A DNA stretch of 41,811 bases from Pseudomonadota bacterium. GTDB lineage: Bacteria; Pseudomonadota; Gammaproteobacteria; Burkholderiales; Burkholderiaceae_C. Location: contig JAKBBK010000015.1 in NCBI GenBank assembly GCA_021808525.1, positions 5,547 to 47,357 on the forward strand. Direction: 5' to 3'. The notes under the pieces are model-generated. The model was given only the letters and a program-made list of their open reading frames with translations, had not been told where the DNA came from and searched no databases. Below are positions 1-10,104 of the stretch, in pieces. The first letter of the stretch is position 1, and each line of letters starts with the position of its first letter. Made by a program: the position numbers and the translations under genes.

Positions 1-2
1 GC

Positions 3-284
3 AACCCCGGGCTGAACCGCGTGCTCACCGGCGAGGCGCTGGTGGGCGAGCATGCGCGACTGCGCGAGCGCGTGCAGCGCCTGTTCGCGCGCTTCGAGGC
101 CTCGGTGCGCCAGAGCCTCAAGGTGGCTCAGCAGCAGGGCGGGGTGGCCGCCGGCTTCGATCCGGCCGAGCGGGCGCGGTGGCTGCTGACCTACGCCAGC
201 GGCAGCCTGGCGCTGCGCGGGCGCGTGGATGCGCGCGTGTCGAGCGGCGGCGACGAAGGGGCGCTGCTGGCCCTGCTGGGCTGA
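3..284 (+). CDS. slmA: SlmA-like nucleoid occlusion factor, C-terminal part (5' end outside window)
   Basis: The open frame runs in from the left edge, so only about 93 C-terminal residues are present. It starts with NPGLNRVLTGEALVGEH, which closely matches the segment after the HTH domain in SlmA (NPGLTRILTG in E. coli), followed by an amphipathic helix and the TetR-type dimerisation helices. SlmA is a TetR-fold DNA-binding protein that binds chromosomal SBS sites and antagonises FtsZ assembly over the nucleoid. The DNA-binding domain is not visible, so the call rests on the C-terminal match; another TetR-family protein remains possible. It is followed by a 170-bp gap holding the promoter of the next operon. 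Confidence 0.68.
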   Translation, partial: NPGLNRVLTGEALVGEHARLRERVQRLFARFEASVRQSLKVAQQQGGVAAGFDPAERARWLLTYASGSLALRGRVDARVSSGGDEGALLALLG

Positions 285-366
285 GCGGGCGCATCGCGCC
301 GGCCCGGTGGGCGGGCCGGCGACGCCGATTCGCGGGGGTGCGCCTGCGTTTTGCGCGATTTCAAGG

Positions 367-395
367 TTGACAAAGCCCGCGAATTCAGAAATAGT
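367..395 (+). promoter_or_regulatory. sigma70-type promoter of the fad operon
   Basis: A perfect -35 hexamer TTGACA lies at 367-372. A 17-nt spacer separates it from AATAGT at 390-395, which matches the -10 consensus at 4 of 6 positions. It sits about 60 bp upstream of the TetR gene and is the best promoter in this gap. The -10 lies inside the palindrome at 387-412, the geometry expected for repression by the operon's own TetR protein. Confidence 0.6.
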
Positions 396-412
396 ACGAT
401 CGTTCGTTTTCT
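387..412. promoter_or_regulatory. TetR-type operator palindrome overlapping the fad promoter
   Basis: This is an imperfect 26-bp palindrome centred between 399 and 400. The core ACGATCGT (396-403) is perfect and the outer arms AGAAA/TTTCT (387-391 and 408-412) are also perfect; 10 of 13 base pairs match. It covers the -10 element and lies about 43 bp before the GTG of the TetR gene. TetR-family regulators usually bind such palindromes in their own promoter. The assignment to this TetR is inferred from position. Confidence 0.62.
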
Positions 413-454
413 ACCCGTTGCCCGTTTTCCGGCAGCCATCCAGGCGCAGCGATC

Positions 455-1159
455 GTGTCGACTTCCCGCAGGGCCCCCGCATCCCCTTCCGAGACCTCTC
501 CCGAGGCCGTCGCGCTCGCCGAGCCGGCCGGCAAGGGGAGGCAGACCCGGCGCGCCATTCTCGACTGCGCCTTGCAGATGGCGGGGCGCATCGGGCTCGA
601 AGGCCTGTCCATCGGAGTGCTGGCCGATCGCATGCACATGAGCAAGTCGGGGGTGTTCGCCCATTTCGGCTCGCGCGAGGAACTGCAGATCTCGGTCATC
701 CGGCATTACCACGAGCTGTTCGAGTCGGCGGTGTTCCTGCCGGCCCTGGAACAGCCGCGGGGCCTGCCGCGCCTGCACGCCATGTTCCATCGCTGGCTGC
801 AGCAGGTCAGTCTCGAGGTGGAGACCGGTTGCATCTACATCTCCGGCGCCGTCGAGTTCGATGATCGCCCGGGGCCGGTGCGTGACGCGCTGGTGCTGAT
901 GGTGCAGACCTGGCAGTCGGCCCTGCGTCGCGCCATCGAGCAGGCCGTGCAGGCCGGCCACCTGCGCGAGGACACGCCGGTGCAGCAGGTGCTGTTCGAG
1001 CTGCACGGGCTGATCCTGGCCCTGCACCATGATGCGCGTCTGCTGCAGATTCCCGATTGCGCCGAGCTGGTGCGCAGCGCCTACCTGCGCGTGCTCACGC
1101 CGTGGACCACGCCGCCGGGCGAGCAGCTGCTGCGCGCGCTGCAGTCCGCCCCCGCCTGA
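455..1159 (+). CDS. TetR-family regulator of a fatty-acid beta-oxidation operon
   Basis: This 234-residue protein has an N-terminal TetR HTH after a Ser/Pro/Ala-rich leader. The HTH (about residues 28-75) includes ILDCALQMAGRIGLEGLSIG and SKSGVFAHFGSREEL, the canonical TetR recognition-helix pattern. The all-helical C-terminal half probably binds ligand and dimerises. The start is GTG; no ATG precedes the HTH in frame. It is the first gene of a five-gene co-directional run encoding a complete beta-oxidation spiral. By analogy with PsrA/FadR-type TetR repressors, it probably responds to acyl-CoA. The palindrome at 387-412 over its promoter suggests autoregulation and control of the whole run. 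Ligand and operator binding are inferred. Confidence 0.85.
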   Translation: MSTSRRAPASPSETSPEAVALAEPAGKGRQTRRAILDCALQMAGRIGLEGLSIGVLADRMHMSKSGVFAHFGSREELQISVIRHYHELFESAVFLPALEQPRGLPRLHAMFHRWLQQVSLEVETGCIYISGAVEFDDRPGPVRDALVLMVQTWQSALRRAIEQAVQAGHLREDTPVQQVLFELHGLILALHHDARLLQIPDCAELVRSAYLRVLTPWTTPPGEQLLRALQSAPA

Positions 1160-1223
1160 GTCGCGTCCGCAGTCCTCCCGAATCCTTCCCGAACCCTTCA
1201 CGCTTTCCCCCAGGAGAATCGCC

Positions 1224-3020
<1,797 letters not shown>

Positions 3021-3078
3021 GCCCGCAGCCCGCCCGACCCTCCCCCCTATCCAACGCCCGTCCGCGGGCCTTCCCACC

Positions 3079-5475
3079 ATGAGCCAGAACTTTCCCATCC
3101 GCCAGGTCGCCGTGCTCGGTGCCGGCGTCATGGGCGCGCAGATCGCCGCCCACTGCGTCAACGCCCGCGTGCCCGTCATCCTGTTCGATCTTCCCGCCAA
3201 GGAAGGCCCGAAGAACGGCATCGCCGAGCGGGCGGTGGCCAACCTGAAAAAGCTCAGCCCGGCCCCGTTGGGCCTGGCGCAGGAAGCCGAGCTCATCCGC
3301 TGCGCCAACTACGACGACGATCTGGCGTTGCTGGCCGGCTGCGACCTGGTGATCGAGGCCATCGCCGAGCGCATGGACTGGAAGCACGAGCTGTACCGCA
3401 AGGTCACGCCGCACCTGGCGCCGGGGGCGCTGTTCGCCACCAACACCTCGGGTCTGTCGATCACGCGCCTGGGCGAGGGCTTCGACCCGCAGTTGCGCCA
3501 GCGATTCTGCGGCGTGCATTTCTTCAACCCGCCGCGCTACATGCCGCTGGTCGAGCTGATCCCCACCGAGCACACCCGCCCCGAGGTGCTGGACCAGCTC
3601 GAGAGCTTCCTCACCACCACGCTGGGCAAGAGCGTGGTGCGTGCGCTGGACACCCCCAACTTCGTCGCCAACCGCGTGGGCGTGTTCTCCATTCTCGCGG
3701 TGATCCACGAGGCCGAGCGCTTCGGCCTGAGCTTCGACGTGGTCGATGATCTCACCGGATCCAAGCTGGGGCGCGCCAAGAGCGCCACCTTCCGCACCGC
3801 CGACGTGGTGGGCCTGGACACCATGGCCCACGTCATCGGCACCATGCGCGACACCCTGCCCCTGGACAAGGACCCCTTCGCCGCGCTGTACGCCACGCCC
3901 AGGGTGCTGGCGCAGCTGGTCGAGCGCGGGGCCCTGGGGCAGAAGAGCGGCGCCGGCTTCTACAAGAAGGTGGGCAAGGACATCCTGCGCCTGGACCCGG
4001 CCAGCGGCGAGTACGTGCCCGGTGGCGGCAAGGCCGAGGAAATCGTCGCGCGCATGCTCAAGAAGCCCGCCGCCGAGCGCTTCGAGCTGCTGCGCAACTC
4101 CAGCAATCCCCAGGCGCAGTTCCTGTGGAGCGTGTTCCGCGACGTGTGGCACTACATCGCGCTGCACCTGGGCGAGATCGCCGACAACGCGCGCGACCTG
4201 GACTTCGCCATCCGCTGGGGCTTCGGCTGGAACGAGGGGCCCTTCGAGACCTGGCAGGCCGCCGGCTTCCAGCGCATCGCCGGCTGGATCGCCGAGGACA
4301 TCGCGGCCGGCAAGGCCCTGTGCTCGACGCCGCTTCCCGACTGGGTGCGCGGCATCGAGGCGGTGCACACGCCGCAGGGCTCCTGGTCGGCCTCGCAGGG
4401 CTGCTACAAGCCGCGGCGCGAGCTGCCGGTGATGCGCCGCCAGCTGTTCGGGCAGAGCGTGCTGGGCGAGGCCGCGCCCGACGCCAGGAGCGCGGGCGCC
4501 ACGGTGTTCGAGGACGACTCCACCCGCCTGTGGACCGCGCCCGGCGGCGACGACGTGCTGGTGGCCAGTTTCAAGACCAAGATGAACACCCTGGGTCCGG
4601 GCGTGGTCGCCGGGCTGCAGCGCGCCGTCGAGCTGGCCGAGGCCTCGTACCGCGGGCTGGTGGTGTGGCAGACCGGCGAGCCCTTCAGCGCGGGCGCTGA
4701 CCTGCAGGCCATGCTTCCGGCCTTCATGAGCGGCGGGGCCAAGGCCATCGAGCCGGAAGAGAAGAAGCTGCAGGACCTGGTGCTGCGCCTGCGCTACGCC
4801 CAGGTGCCGGTGATCGCCGCCGTGCGCGGCATGGCGCTGGGCGGCGGCTGCGAGCTCGCGGTGCACGCCGCGCGCCGCGTGGTGGCGCTGGAGAGCTACA
4901 TCGGCCTGGTCGAGGTGGGCGTGGGCCTGATCCCCGGAGGCGGCGGGCTGTGCTACCTGGCGCGCCGCGCCGCCGAGCTGGCGCAGGCCGCCGGGGCCGA
5001 CGCCGACCCCATGGTGTTCCTCAAGGGCCTGTACATGCAGCCGGCCACCGCCGCGGTGTCCAAGTCGGCCATCGAGGCCCGGCGCATGGGCTGGCTGCGC
5101 GACGAGGACGTGATCGTGCCGCACAAGGACGAGCTGCTGTTCGTGGCCATCGAACAGGCGCGCTCGCTGTCGGCCTCCGGCTGGCGCGCGCCGGTTCCCG
5201 CGCTGATCCCGGTGGCCGGGCGCAGCGCCATCGCCACCATCCGCGGCCAGCTGGCCAACATGCGCGACGGCGGCCAGATCAGCGCCCACGACTACCTGCT
5301 GGGCCAGATGATCGCCGAGGTGGTCTGCGGCGGCGACGTCGACGCCGGCACGCGGGTCGACGAGGCCTGGCTGATGCGCCTGGAGCGCGAGCGCTTCTGC
5401 CGCCTGCTGGAACACCCCAAGACCCAGGAACGCATCATGAGCCTGCTGCAGAACGGCAAGCCGGTGCGCAACTGA
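3079..5475 (+). CDS. 3-hydroxyacyl-CoA dehydrogenase / enoyl-CoA hydratase, FadN-type domain order
   Basis: This 798-residue bifunctional enzyme hydrates enoyl-CoA and oxidises 3-hydroxyacyl-CoA. The NAD-binding Rossmann motif GAGVMGAQIAAH is at residues 14-25, and the dehydrogenase catalytic-region GVHFFNPPRYM is near residue 145. Two 3HCDH C-terminal domains follow. The crotonase domain is at the C terminus, with oxyanion-hole segments EPFSAGADLQ (about 533) and RGMALGGGCEL (about 584) and an acidic residue in EVGVGLIPGGGG (about 613). Dehydrogenase first and hydratase last is the order of Bacillus FadN, the reverse of E. coli FadB. The gap to the preceding gene is 58 bp and 44 bp separate it from the thiolase, so the set resembles a fadN-fadA-fadE unit. 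Confidence 0.92.
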   Translation: MSQNFPIRQVAVLGAGVMGAQIAAHCVNARVPVILFDLPAKEGPKNGIAERAVANLKKLSPAPLGLAQEAELIRCANYDDDLALLAGCDLVIEAIAERMDWKHELYRKVTPHLAPGALFATNTSGLSITRLGEGFDPQLRQRFCGVHFFNPPRYMPLVELIPTEHTRPEVLDQLESFLTTTLGKSVVRALDTPNFVANRVGVFSILAVIHEAERFGLSFDVVDDLTGSKLGRAKSATFRTADVVGLDTMAHVIGTMRDTLPLDKDPFAALYATPRVLAQLVERGALGQKSGAGFYKKVGKDILRLDPASGEYVPGGGKAEEIVARMLKKPAAERFELLRNSSNPQAQFLWSVFRDVWHYIALHLGEIADNARDLDFAIRWGFGWNEGPFETWQAAGFQRIAGWIAEDIAAGKALCSTPLPDWVRGIEAVHTPQGSWSASQGCYKPRRELPVMRRQLFGQSVLGEAAPDARSAGATVFEDDSTRLWTAPGGDDVLVASFKTKMNTLGPGVVAGLQRAVELAEASYRGLVVWQTGEPFSAGADLQAMLPAFMSGGAKAIEPEEKKLQDLVLRLRYAQVPVIAAVRGMALGGGCELAVHAARRVVALESYIGLVEVGVGLIPGGGGLCYLARRAAELAQAAGADADPMVFLKGLYMQPATAAVSKSAIEARRMGWLRDEDVIVPHKDELLFVAIEQARSLSASGWRAPVPALIPVAGRSAIATIRGQLANMRDGGQISAHDYLLGQMIAEVVCGGDVDAGTRVDEAWLMRLERERFCRLLEHPKTQERIMSLLQNGKPVRN

Positions 5476-5519
5476 ACCCGCCCGCGACGCATCCCCCCAC
5501 CGAATTCCCGGAGAACATC

Positions 5520-6749
5520 ATGTCCAAACAAGTGCAGGACGCCTACATCGTCGCGGCGGCGCGCACCCCGATCGGCCGCTCGCATCGCGGCGTGTTCCGC
5601 AACATGCGCCCCGACGACCTGCTCATCCGCGCGGTGCAGGCCGCGCTGGCGCAGGTGCCCAGCCTGGATCCGAAGGCCATCGAGGACGCCGTCATCGGCT
5701 GCGCCATGCCCGAGGGCGAGCAGGGCCTGAACATGGCCCGCAGCGCGATGTTGCTGGCGGGCCTGCCCGACAGCGTGGGCGGCGTCACCGTCAATCGCTT
5801 CTGCGCCTCCGGCCTGACGGCCATCCAGATGGCCGCCGACCGCATCCGCGTGGGCGAGGCCGAGGTGATGCTGGCCGGCGGCGCCGAGAGCATGAGCATG
5901 GTGCCGATGACCGGCAACAAGCCCTCGTTCAACCCGCGCATCTTCGAGCGCGACGAGAACATCGGCATCGCCTACGGCATGGGCCTGACGGCCGAGAAGG
6001 TCGCGCAGCGCTGGAAGGTCTCGCGCGAGCGCCAGGACGAGTTCGCGCTGCAAAGCCACCAGCGCGCGCTGGCCGCCATCGCGGCGGGTGAATTCGCCGA
6101 CGAGATCGCCCCCGTGGACGTGATCGACCGCGGCGCCGACCTGGCCGCCGGCACGGTGCGCGAGATCCGGCGCAGCGTCGGCGTGGACGAGGGGCCCCGC
6201 GCCGACACCTCGCTGCAGGCGCTGGGCAAGCTGCGCCCGGTGTTCGCCTCGCCCAAGGATCCCACCGGCAAGGCCACCGGGCTGGGCACCGTGACGGCCG
6301 GCAACAGCTCGCAGACTTCCGACGGCGCCGGGGCCCTGCTGCTGGCCTCCGAATCGGCGATCCGGCGCTTCGGCTTGCAGCCGCTGGCGCGTTTCGTGGG
6401 CTTCGCCTCGCGTGGCGTGCCCCCGGAGATCATGGGCATCGGCCCCATCGAGGCGATTCCCGCCGCGCTGAAGGTGGCCGGGCTGCGGCTCGACGACATG
6501 GGATGGATCGAGCTCAACGAGGCCTTCGCGGCCCAGTCGCTGGCGGTGATCGACAGCTGCGGGCTCGATCCGGCGCGGGTCAACCCGCTGGGCGGCGCCA
6601 TCGCGCTGGGCCATCCGCTGGGCGCCACCGGGGCCATCCGCGCCTGCACCACCCTCTACGGCATGCGCCGGCGCCAGCTCAAGTACGGCATGGTCACCAT
6701 GTGCGTGGGCACGGGCCAGGGTGCCGCGGGCATTTTCGAGCGGGTCTGA
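5520..6749 (+). CDS. fadA: acetyl-CoA C-acyltransferase (3-ketoacyl-CoA thiolase)
   Basis: This 409-residue thiolase cleaves 3-ketoacyl-CoA to acetyl-CoA and a shortened acyl-CoA. The acyl-accepting Cys is C95 in NRFCASGLTAIQ. The C-terminal signatures are NPLGGAIALGHPLGATGAIR, containing the active-site His, and CVGTGQGAA, containing the second catalytic Cys. A GGAG is about 8 bases upstream of the ATG. The length is typical of degradative thiolases. Position after the FadN-type gene makes beta-oxidation more likely than a biosynthetic acetoacetyl-CoA role. Confidence 0.94.
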   Translation: MSKQVQDAYIVAAARTPIGRSHRGVFRNMRPDDLLIRAVQAALAQVPSLDPKAIEDAVIGCAMPEGEQGLNMARSAMLLAGLPDSVGGVTVNRFCASGLTAIQMAADRIRVGEAEVMLAGGAESMSMVPMTGNKPSFNPRIFERDENIGIAYGMGLTAEKVAQRWKVSRERQDEFALQSHQRALAAIAAGEFADEIAPVDVIDRGADLAAGTVREIRRSVGVDEGPRADTSLQALGKLRPVFASPKDPTGKATGLGTVTAGNSSQTSDGAGALLLASESAIRRFGLQPLARFVGFASRGVPPEIMGIGPIEAIPAALKVAGLRLDDMGWIELNEAFAAQSLAVIDSCGLDPARVNPLGGAIALGHPLGATGAIRACTTLYGMRRRQLKYGMVTMCVGTGQGAAGIFERV

Positions 6750-6752
6750 GCC

Positions 6753-7517
6753 ATGGAGCCGATCCTTGCCTTGCGCGAAGCCGGGGTGCTGACGCTGACC
6801 TTCAACCGGGTCGAGAAAAAGAACGCCATCACCCAGGAGATGTACGCGCTGCTGCATCGCGAGTTGCAGGCCGCGCAGGCCGACGAGGCGGTGCGCGTGG
6901 TCGTGCTGCAGGGGCAGCAGGACCTGTTCACCTCCGGCAACGACGTCACCGAGTTCCTGCAGCGTCCGCCGGGCGGGCTGGACACGCCGGTGTTCGACTT
7001 CCTGCGCTCGCTGGCGGATTTCCCCAAGCCGGTGATCGCGGCGGTGGGCGGCCCCGCGGTGGGCATCGGCACCACGCTGCTGCTGCATTGCGACCTGGTG
7101 TATGCCGGCGACAACGCGCTGTTCTCGCTGCCCTTCGTGAACCTCGGGCTGTCGCCCGAGGCCGCCTCCAGCCTCCTGCTGCCCCTGCGCGTGGGGCCCG
7201 CGGCGGCCGCCGAGATGCTGATGTTCGGCGAGCCCTTCGGGGCCGACGACGCGCTGGCGGTGGGCCTGGTCAACCGCGTGTTGCCGCCGGAGGAACTGCG
7301 CGACTACGCCCAGGCCCAGGCGCGCAAGCTGGCGGCCAAGCCCGCGGCCTCGCTGGCCCTGACCAAGCAGTTGCTGCGCAAGGGCCAGCGCGAGCTGGTG
7401 CACGCGACCCTGGCCGACGAGGCCTGGCATTTCGCGCGCATGCTGCAGGGCCCCGCGGCCAAGGAGGCCTTCGGCGCCTTCCTGGCCAAGCGCAAGCCCG
7501 ATTTCTCCGGGCTCTGA
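6753..7517 (+). CDS. crotonase-family protein, Delta3,Delta2-enoyl-CoA isomerase-like (ECI2-like)
   Basis: This 254-residue single crotonase domain starts 3 bp after the thiolase stop. Oxyanion-hole elements are FTSGNDVTEF and GGPAVGIGTTLL. The pattern GPAVGIGTTLLLHCDLVYA, then PFVNLGLSPEAASS, resembles peroxisomal ECI2 (GPAVGISVTLL, HLGQSPEGCSS), where the Glu of SPE is the single catalytic base. The first Glu of true hydratases is not seen. I therefore favour isomerisation of 3-enoyl-CoA to 2-enoyl-CoA, needed to degrade unsaturated fatty acids, over hydration. Many databases would simply call it enoyl-CoA hydratase. Its stop abuts that of trmL on the other strand. Confidence 0.82.
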   Translation: MEPILALREAGVLTLTFNRVEKKNAITQEMYALLHRELQAAQADEAVRVVVLQGQQDLFTSGNDVTEFLQRPPGGLDTPVFDFLRSLADFPKPVIAAVGGPAVGIGTTLLLHCDLVYAGDNALFSLPFVNLGLSPEAASSLLLPLRVGPAAAAEMLMFGEPFGADDALAVGLVNRVLPPEELRDYAQAQARKLAAKPAASLALTKQLLRKGQRELVHATLADEAWHFARMLQGPAAKEAFGAFLAKRKPDFSGL

Positions 7518-7520
7518 TCA
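7515..7520. other. shared palindrome formed by two abutting stop codons
   Basis: TGATCA is the TGA of the isomerase gene (7515-7517) directly followed by the TCA that is the TGA stop of trmL on the minus strand (7518-7520). The convergent genes therefore have no intergenic bases between them, and I see no hairpin terminator at the junction. Confidence 0.9.
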
Positions 7521-7988
7521 GACGGCGCCTTCCCAGCCGTTCTGGCGCCAGGCCTCGAACACGGACACCGCCACCGCGTTGGACAGGTTCAGGCTGCGCT
7601 GGCCCGCGCGCATGGGCAGGCGCACGCGTCGCCCGGGCTCGAAATCGAGCAGCAGCTCCTCGGGCAGGCCGCGGGTCTCGGCGCCGAACACCAGCCAGTC
7701 CCCGCGCTCCAGGCGGGTGTGCTGCAGGGGCTGGGCGCCGCGGGTCGTGAAGGCCCACATCGTGCCGCCCTGCGCCGAGGCCTGCGCGCGCAGCGCGGGC
7801 CAGTCCTCGTGCACCTGCAGGCGGGTCCATTCGTGGTAGTCCAGCCCGGCGCGGCGCATGCGCGCGTCGTCGAGCTCGAAGCCCAGCGGGCGCACCAGGT
7901 GCAGGGAACAGCCGGTGTTGGCGGCCAGGCGGATGACATTGCCGGTATTCGGGGGAATCTCCGGATGCACGAGCACGATGTGGAACAT
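7518..7988 (-). CDS. trmL: tRNA (cytidine/uridine-34-2'-O)-methyltransferase TrmL
   Basis: This 156-residue SPOUT-family enzyme methylates the ribose of the wobble nucleotide in tRNA-Leu isoacceptors. The N-terminal FHIVLVHPEIPPNTGNVIRLAAN is the family hallmark; the motif-2 region GDWLVFGAETRGLP and the C-terminal knot segment RSLNLSNAVAVSVFEAWR are intact. The length is the usual one for TrmL (about 150-160), without the N-terminal RNA-binding extension of TrmH. Convergent with the fad operon and co-directional with comF. Confidence 0.95.
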   Translation of the reverse strand: MFHIVLVHPEIPPNTGNVIRLAANTGCSLHLVRPLGFELDDARMRRAGLDYHEWTRLQVHEDWPALRAQASAQGGTMWAFTTRGAQPLQHTRLERGDWLVFGAETRGLPEELLLDFEPGRRVRLPMRAGQRSLNLSNAVAVSVFEAWRQNGWEGAV

Positions 7989-8042
7989 GATGGGCGCCCA
8001 GTCTAGTGTTCCGGCCGCGCGCCTGCCGTGCCGGGCGGGGCC

Positions 8043-8801
8043 TCAGCGGGGCGCCGCGGCCGGCGTGCGCAGCAGCACGGCCACCCGAACGTCCCCGGCG
8101 CCGGCGCGCAGCAGGGCGCGCGCCGCCTGCTCCGCGGTGTGCCCGCTGGTCATCACGTCGTCCACCAGCAGCAGCCTGGCGCCGCGCGCCAGCGGCGAGG
8201 CGACGAAGGCGCCGCGCAGGTTGGCCGCGCGTCGCGCCAGGGGCAGGGTGCTTTGGGCGGGGCCGTCGCGCCGGCGCAGCAGCAGGCGGCAGTCGCAGGG
8301 CCAGTCGAGTTCGCGCGCCAGTCCGCGGGCCAGCTCCCAGGCCTGGTTGTAGCCTCGGCGGCGCAGGCGTCCGGGGCTCAGCGGAACCGGCAGGACCCAG
8401 CGCGCCGGCGCCCAGCCCGGGCGCTCGGCGCGCAGGCACTGGCCCAGCAGCATGCCCAGCCAGCGGGCCAGCGCCGGGTCGTCGCCGAACTTGAGCTGCG
8501 ACACCAGCCGATCCCAGGGCGGCGCGTAGTCGCTCCAGGCCAGCGCGCCTGCGAAGGCCGGCAGGCGCAGCGCGCAGCTGCCGCAGGCGGCGCCGGGTCC
8601 GCTCAGCGCCAGCGCGCAGCGAGGGCAGCGCCAGCGGGCGGGGCGCTCGCACTGGCAGGCGCTGCAAAGCGGCGCGCGGCTGGGCAACGCGCACAGGCGG
8701 CAGGCTCCGTCGGGCAGCAGCGCGGCCGCCAGGGTGCCGAGCAAGGCACGAAGCCGCGCCGACGTCGCCTTGGGCGGGGCGGCGGGCAGCTGTGCGTGCA
8801 T
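8043..8801 (-). CDS. comF: ComF family phosphoribosyltransferase-like protein
   Basis: This 252-residue protein has an N-terminal zinc-ribbon-like region with CXXC pairs (CRLCALP...LCSAC, then CPRC...CGSC) and a C-terminal type I phosphoribosyltransferase fold. The latter has the PRPP-binding loop RLLLVDDVMTSGHT and the segment RRGYNQAWELARGLA typical of ComF/GntX. In naturally competent bacteria ComF is needed for transformation after DNA uptake; in many others the role is unclear. The ATG at 8801 is chosen because the frame is open far upstream only by composition bias. Divergent from the methyltransferase at 8940. Confidence 0.9.
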   Translation of the reverse strand: MHAQLPAAPPKATSARLRALLGTLAAALLPDGACRLCALPSRAPLCSACQCERPARWRCPRCALALSGPGAACGSCALRLPAFAGALAWSDYAPPWDRLVSQLKFGDDPALARWLGMLLGQCLRAERPGWAPARWVLPVPLSPGRLRRRGYNQAWELARGLARELDWPCDCRLLLRRRDGPAQSTLPLARRAANLRGAFVASPLARGARLLLVDDVMTSGHTAEQAARALLRAGAGDVRVAVLLRTPAAAPR

Positions 8802-8866
8802 GCCGCTATAGTGCTTGGCTTCGCCCAAGCCCTGCCGGGCCCGCGCCCGAAGACCCTGCGGCCATG

Positions 8867-8890
8867 TCCGACGCGGTGTCCGACGCGGTG
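8867..8890 (+). repeat. two tandem copies of a 12-bp unit
   Basis: The unit TCCGACGCGGTG occurs at 8867-8878 and 8879-8890, with a degenerate third copy following. It lies between divergent comF and the methyltransferase gene. A frame from ATG 8864 reads MSDAVSDAVPD but is out of frame with the methyltransferase and shows no family match. Confidence 0.7.
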
Positions 8891-8939
8891 CCCGATGCGA
8901 GGTCCGGACCAAGCCACGCCGCCGCGACCGCTTTCCGCC

Positions 8940-9842
8940 ATGTCCCCGATGCCGCCCCCCGCCAGCGCCAGCGTGCGCCACGCGCGCGACCGCCTGGCCC
9001 GCGGCGGCGCCCCCTTCCTGTGGAGCGAGGCGGCGCGGCGCATGGCCGAACGCCTGCCGCTGCTGCGCCTGCGGCCCGAGCTGGCGCTCGACGTCGGCTG
9101 CGCCTGGGGCGACGGGCTGGCCCTGCTGCGTGCGCAGTATCCGCAGGCCCGCCTGATCGGCGTGGAGCCCGCTCCCAGGCTGGCCGGGCAGGCGCGGCGC
9201 GGGCAGGGCGGCGGCTGGCTGCGGCGCCTGCGTGGCGGCGGCTCCACCGAGGTGGTGCAGGCCGATCTGCAGGCACCGCCGGTGCCGCAGGGCGCGGCGC
9301 AATTGCTGTGGTCCAACCTGGCGCTGGGCTGGGCTCCCGAGCCCGGGGCGCTGTTCGCGGCCTGGAACCGGGCCCTGCGCCCCGACGGGGTGCTGATGTT
9401 CACCACCTTCGGACCCGACACCCTGCGCGAACTGCGCGACCCGGAGTTCGCCGCGCTGGGCGCCGGCCCTGCGCAGTGGCCCGACATGCACGATCTGGGC
9501 GATCTGCTGGTCGAGCAGGGTTTCGCCTCGCCGGTGATGGACATGGAATTGCTGCGCCTGCGCTGGCCCGACGCCGAGGCCGCCCTGCGCGAGCTGGCGC
9601 AACTGGGCCGTGCGCCCCACGCCGCGGCGCGGCAAGGGCTGCGCACGCCCCGACGTTGGCGTCAGTTGCTCGATCTGCTGCAGACACGCGCGGCGGCCAG
9701 TGCGCATGGCCAGGTGGAGCTGAGTTTCGAGCTGGTGTACGGCCACGCCTTCAAGCCGGCGACCAGCCGCGCCGAGGCGGGGGTGGCCAGCATCGGCCTG
9801 GAGCAGATCGGTGGGCGCGCTCGCTCCGGCAGGCCCGGCTGA
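8940..9842 (+). CDS. BioC-like SAM-dependent methyltransferase
   Basis: This 300-residue class I methyltransferase has motif I LALDVGCAWGDGLALL with acidic end of strand 2 in IGVEPAPRLA, motif IV around QLLWSNLALGWAPEP, and motif VI LRPDGVLMFTTFGPDTLREL. The FTTFGPDTLRELR stretch is characteristic of BioC, which methylates malonyl-ACP to start biotin synthesis. In Burkholderiales such a gene commonly sits beside comF. No other bio gene is nearby, so biotin function is inferred. The N-terminal VRHARDRLARGGAPFLWSEAA fits the family. An upstream in-frame ATG at 8895 would add 15 residues; neither has a clear ribosome site. Confidence 0.8.
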   Translation: MSPMPPPASASVRHARDRLARGGAPFLWSEAARRMAERLPLLRLRPELALDVGCAWGDGLALLRAQYPQARLIGVEPAPRLAGQARRGQGGGWLRRLRGGGSTEVVQADLQAPPVPQGAAQLLWSNLALGWAPEPGALFAAWNRALRPDGVLMFTTFGPDTLRELRDPEFAALGAGPAQWPDMHDLGDLLVEQGFASPVMDMELLRLRWPDAEAALRELAQLGRAPHAAARQGLRTPRRWRQLLDLLQTRAAASAHGQVELSFELVYGHAFKPATSRAEAGVASIGLEQIGGRARSGRPG

Positions 9843-9881
9843 GGGCCCATGCGGCCACCCCGGGCTATTCGAAGCGCCGCG

Positions 9882-9912
9882 CGGGCATGTTGACCCGACG
9901 CAAAATGCCCGC
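9882..9912 (+). terminator. hairpin after the BioC-like gene
   Basis: GCGGGCAT (9882-9889) pairs perfectly with ATGCCCGC (9905-9912) around a 15-nt loop, about 40 bp after the methyltransferase stop. There is no T-tract, so this is only a candidate terminator. Confidence 0.4.
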
Positions 9913-9952
9913 CGATGGGGCGTCGCGCGTCGTCGCGCCCCGGGGGCGTCCC

Positions 9953-9958
9953 TATAAT
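9953..9958 (+). promoter_or_regulatory. -10 element (TATAAT) upstream of the cox cluster
   Basis: A perfect TATAAT stands out in a G/C-rich gap of 262 bp. No good -35 hexamer is seen 16-18 bp upstream, so the promoter may depend on an activator or an extended -10. It precedes DUF2244 by about 145 bp and is the only promoter-like site before the cox genes. Confidence 0.5.
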
Positions 9959-10104
9959 GTGGGGGTTACGGGCCTCACCGCAAGGCGCAGGCGTGCGGTG
10001 TCCGCCTGACCGGCGGGCAGCGGACGATCGGCCGGCAGCGCCCGAACCAATCTTGCAAACAGCGGCACGCCAGCGCGTGCGGCCCTGGAGACGGGATACC
10101 CGAC

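Noticed and set aside
8864-8940. Small ORF MSDAVSDAVPD upstream of the BioC-like gene, or an N-terminal extension of it
   Set aside because: It is in a different frame from the methyltransferase, has no ribosome site and rests on a 12-bp tandem repeat.
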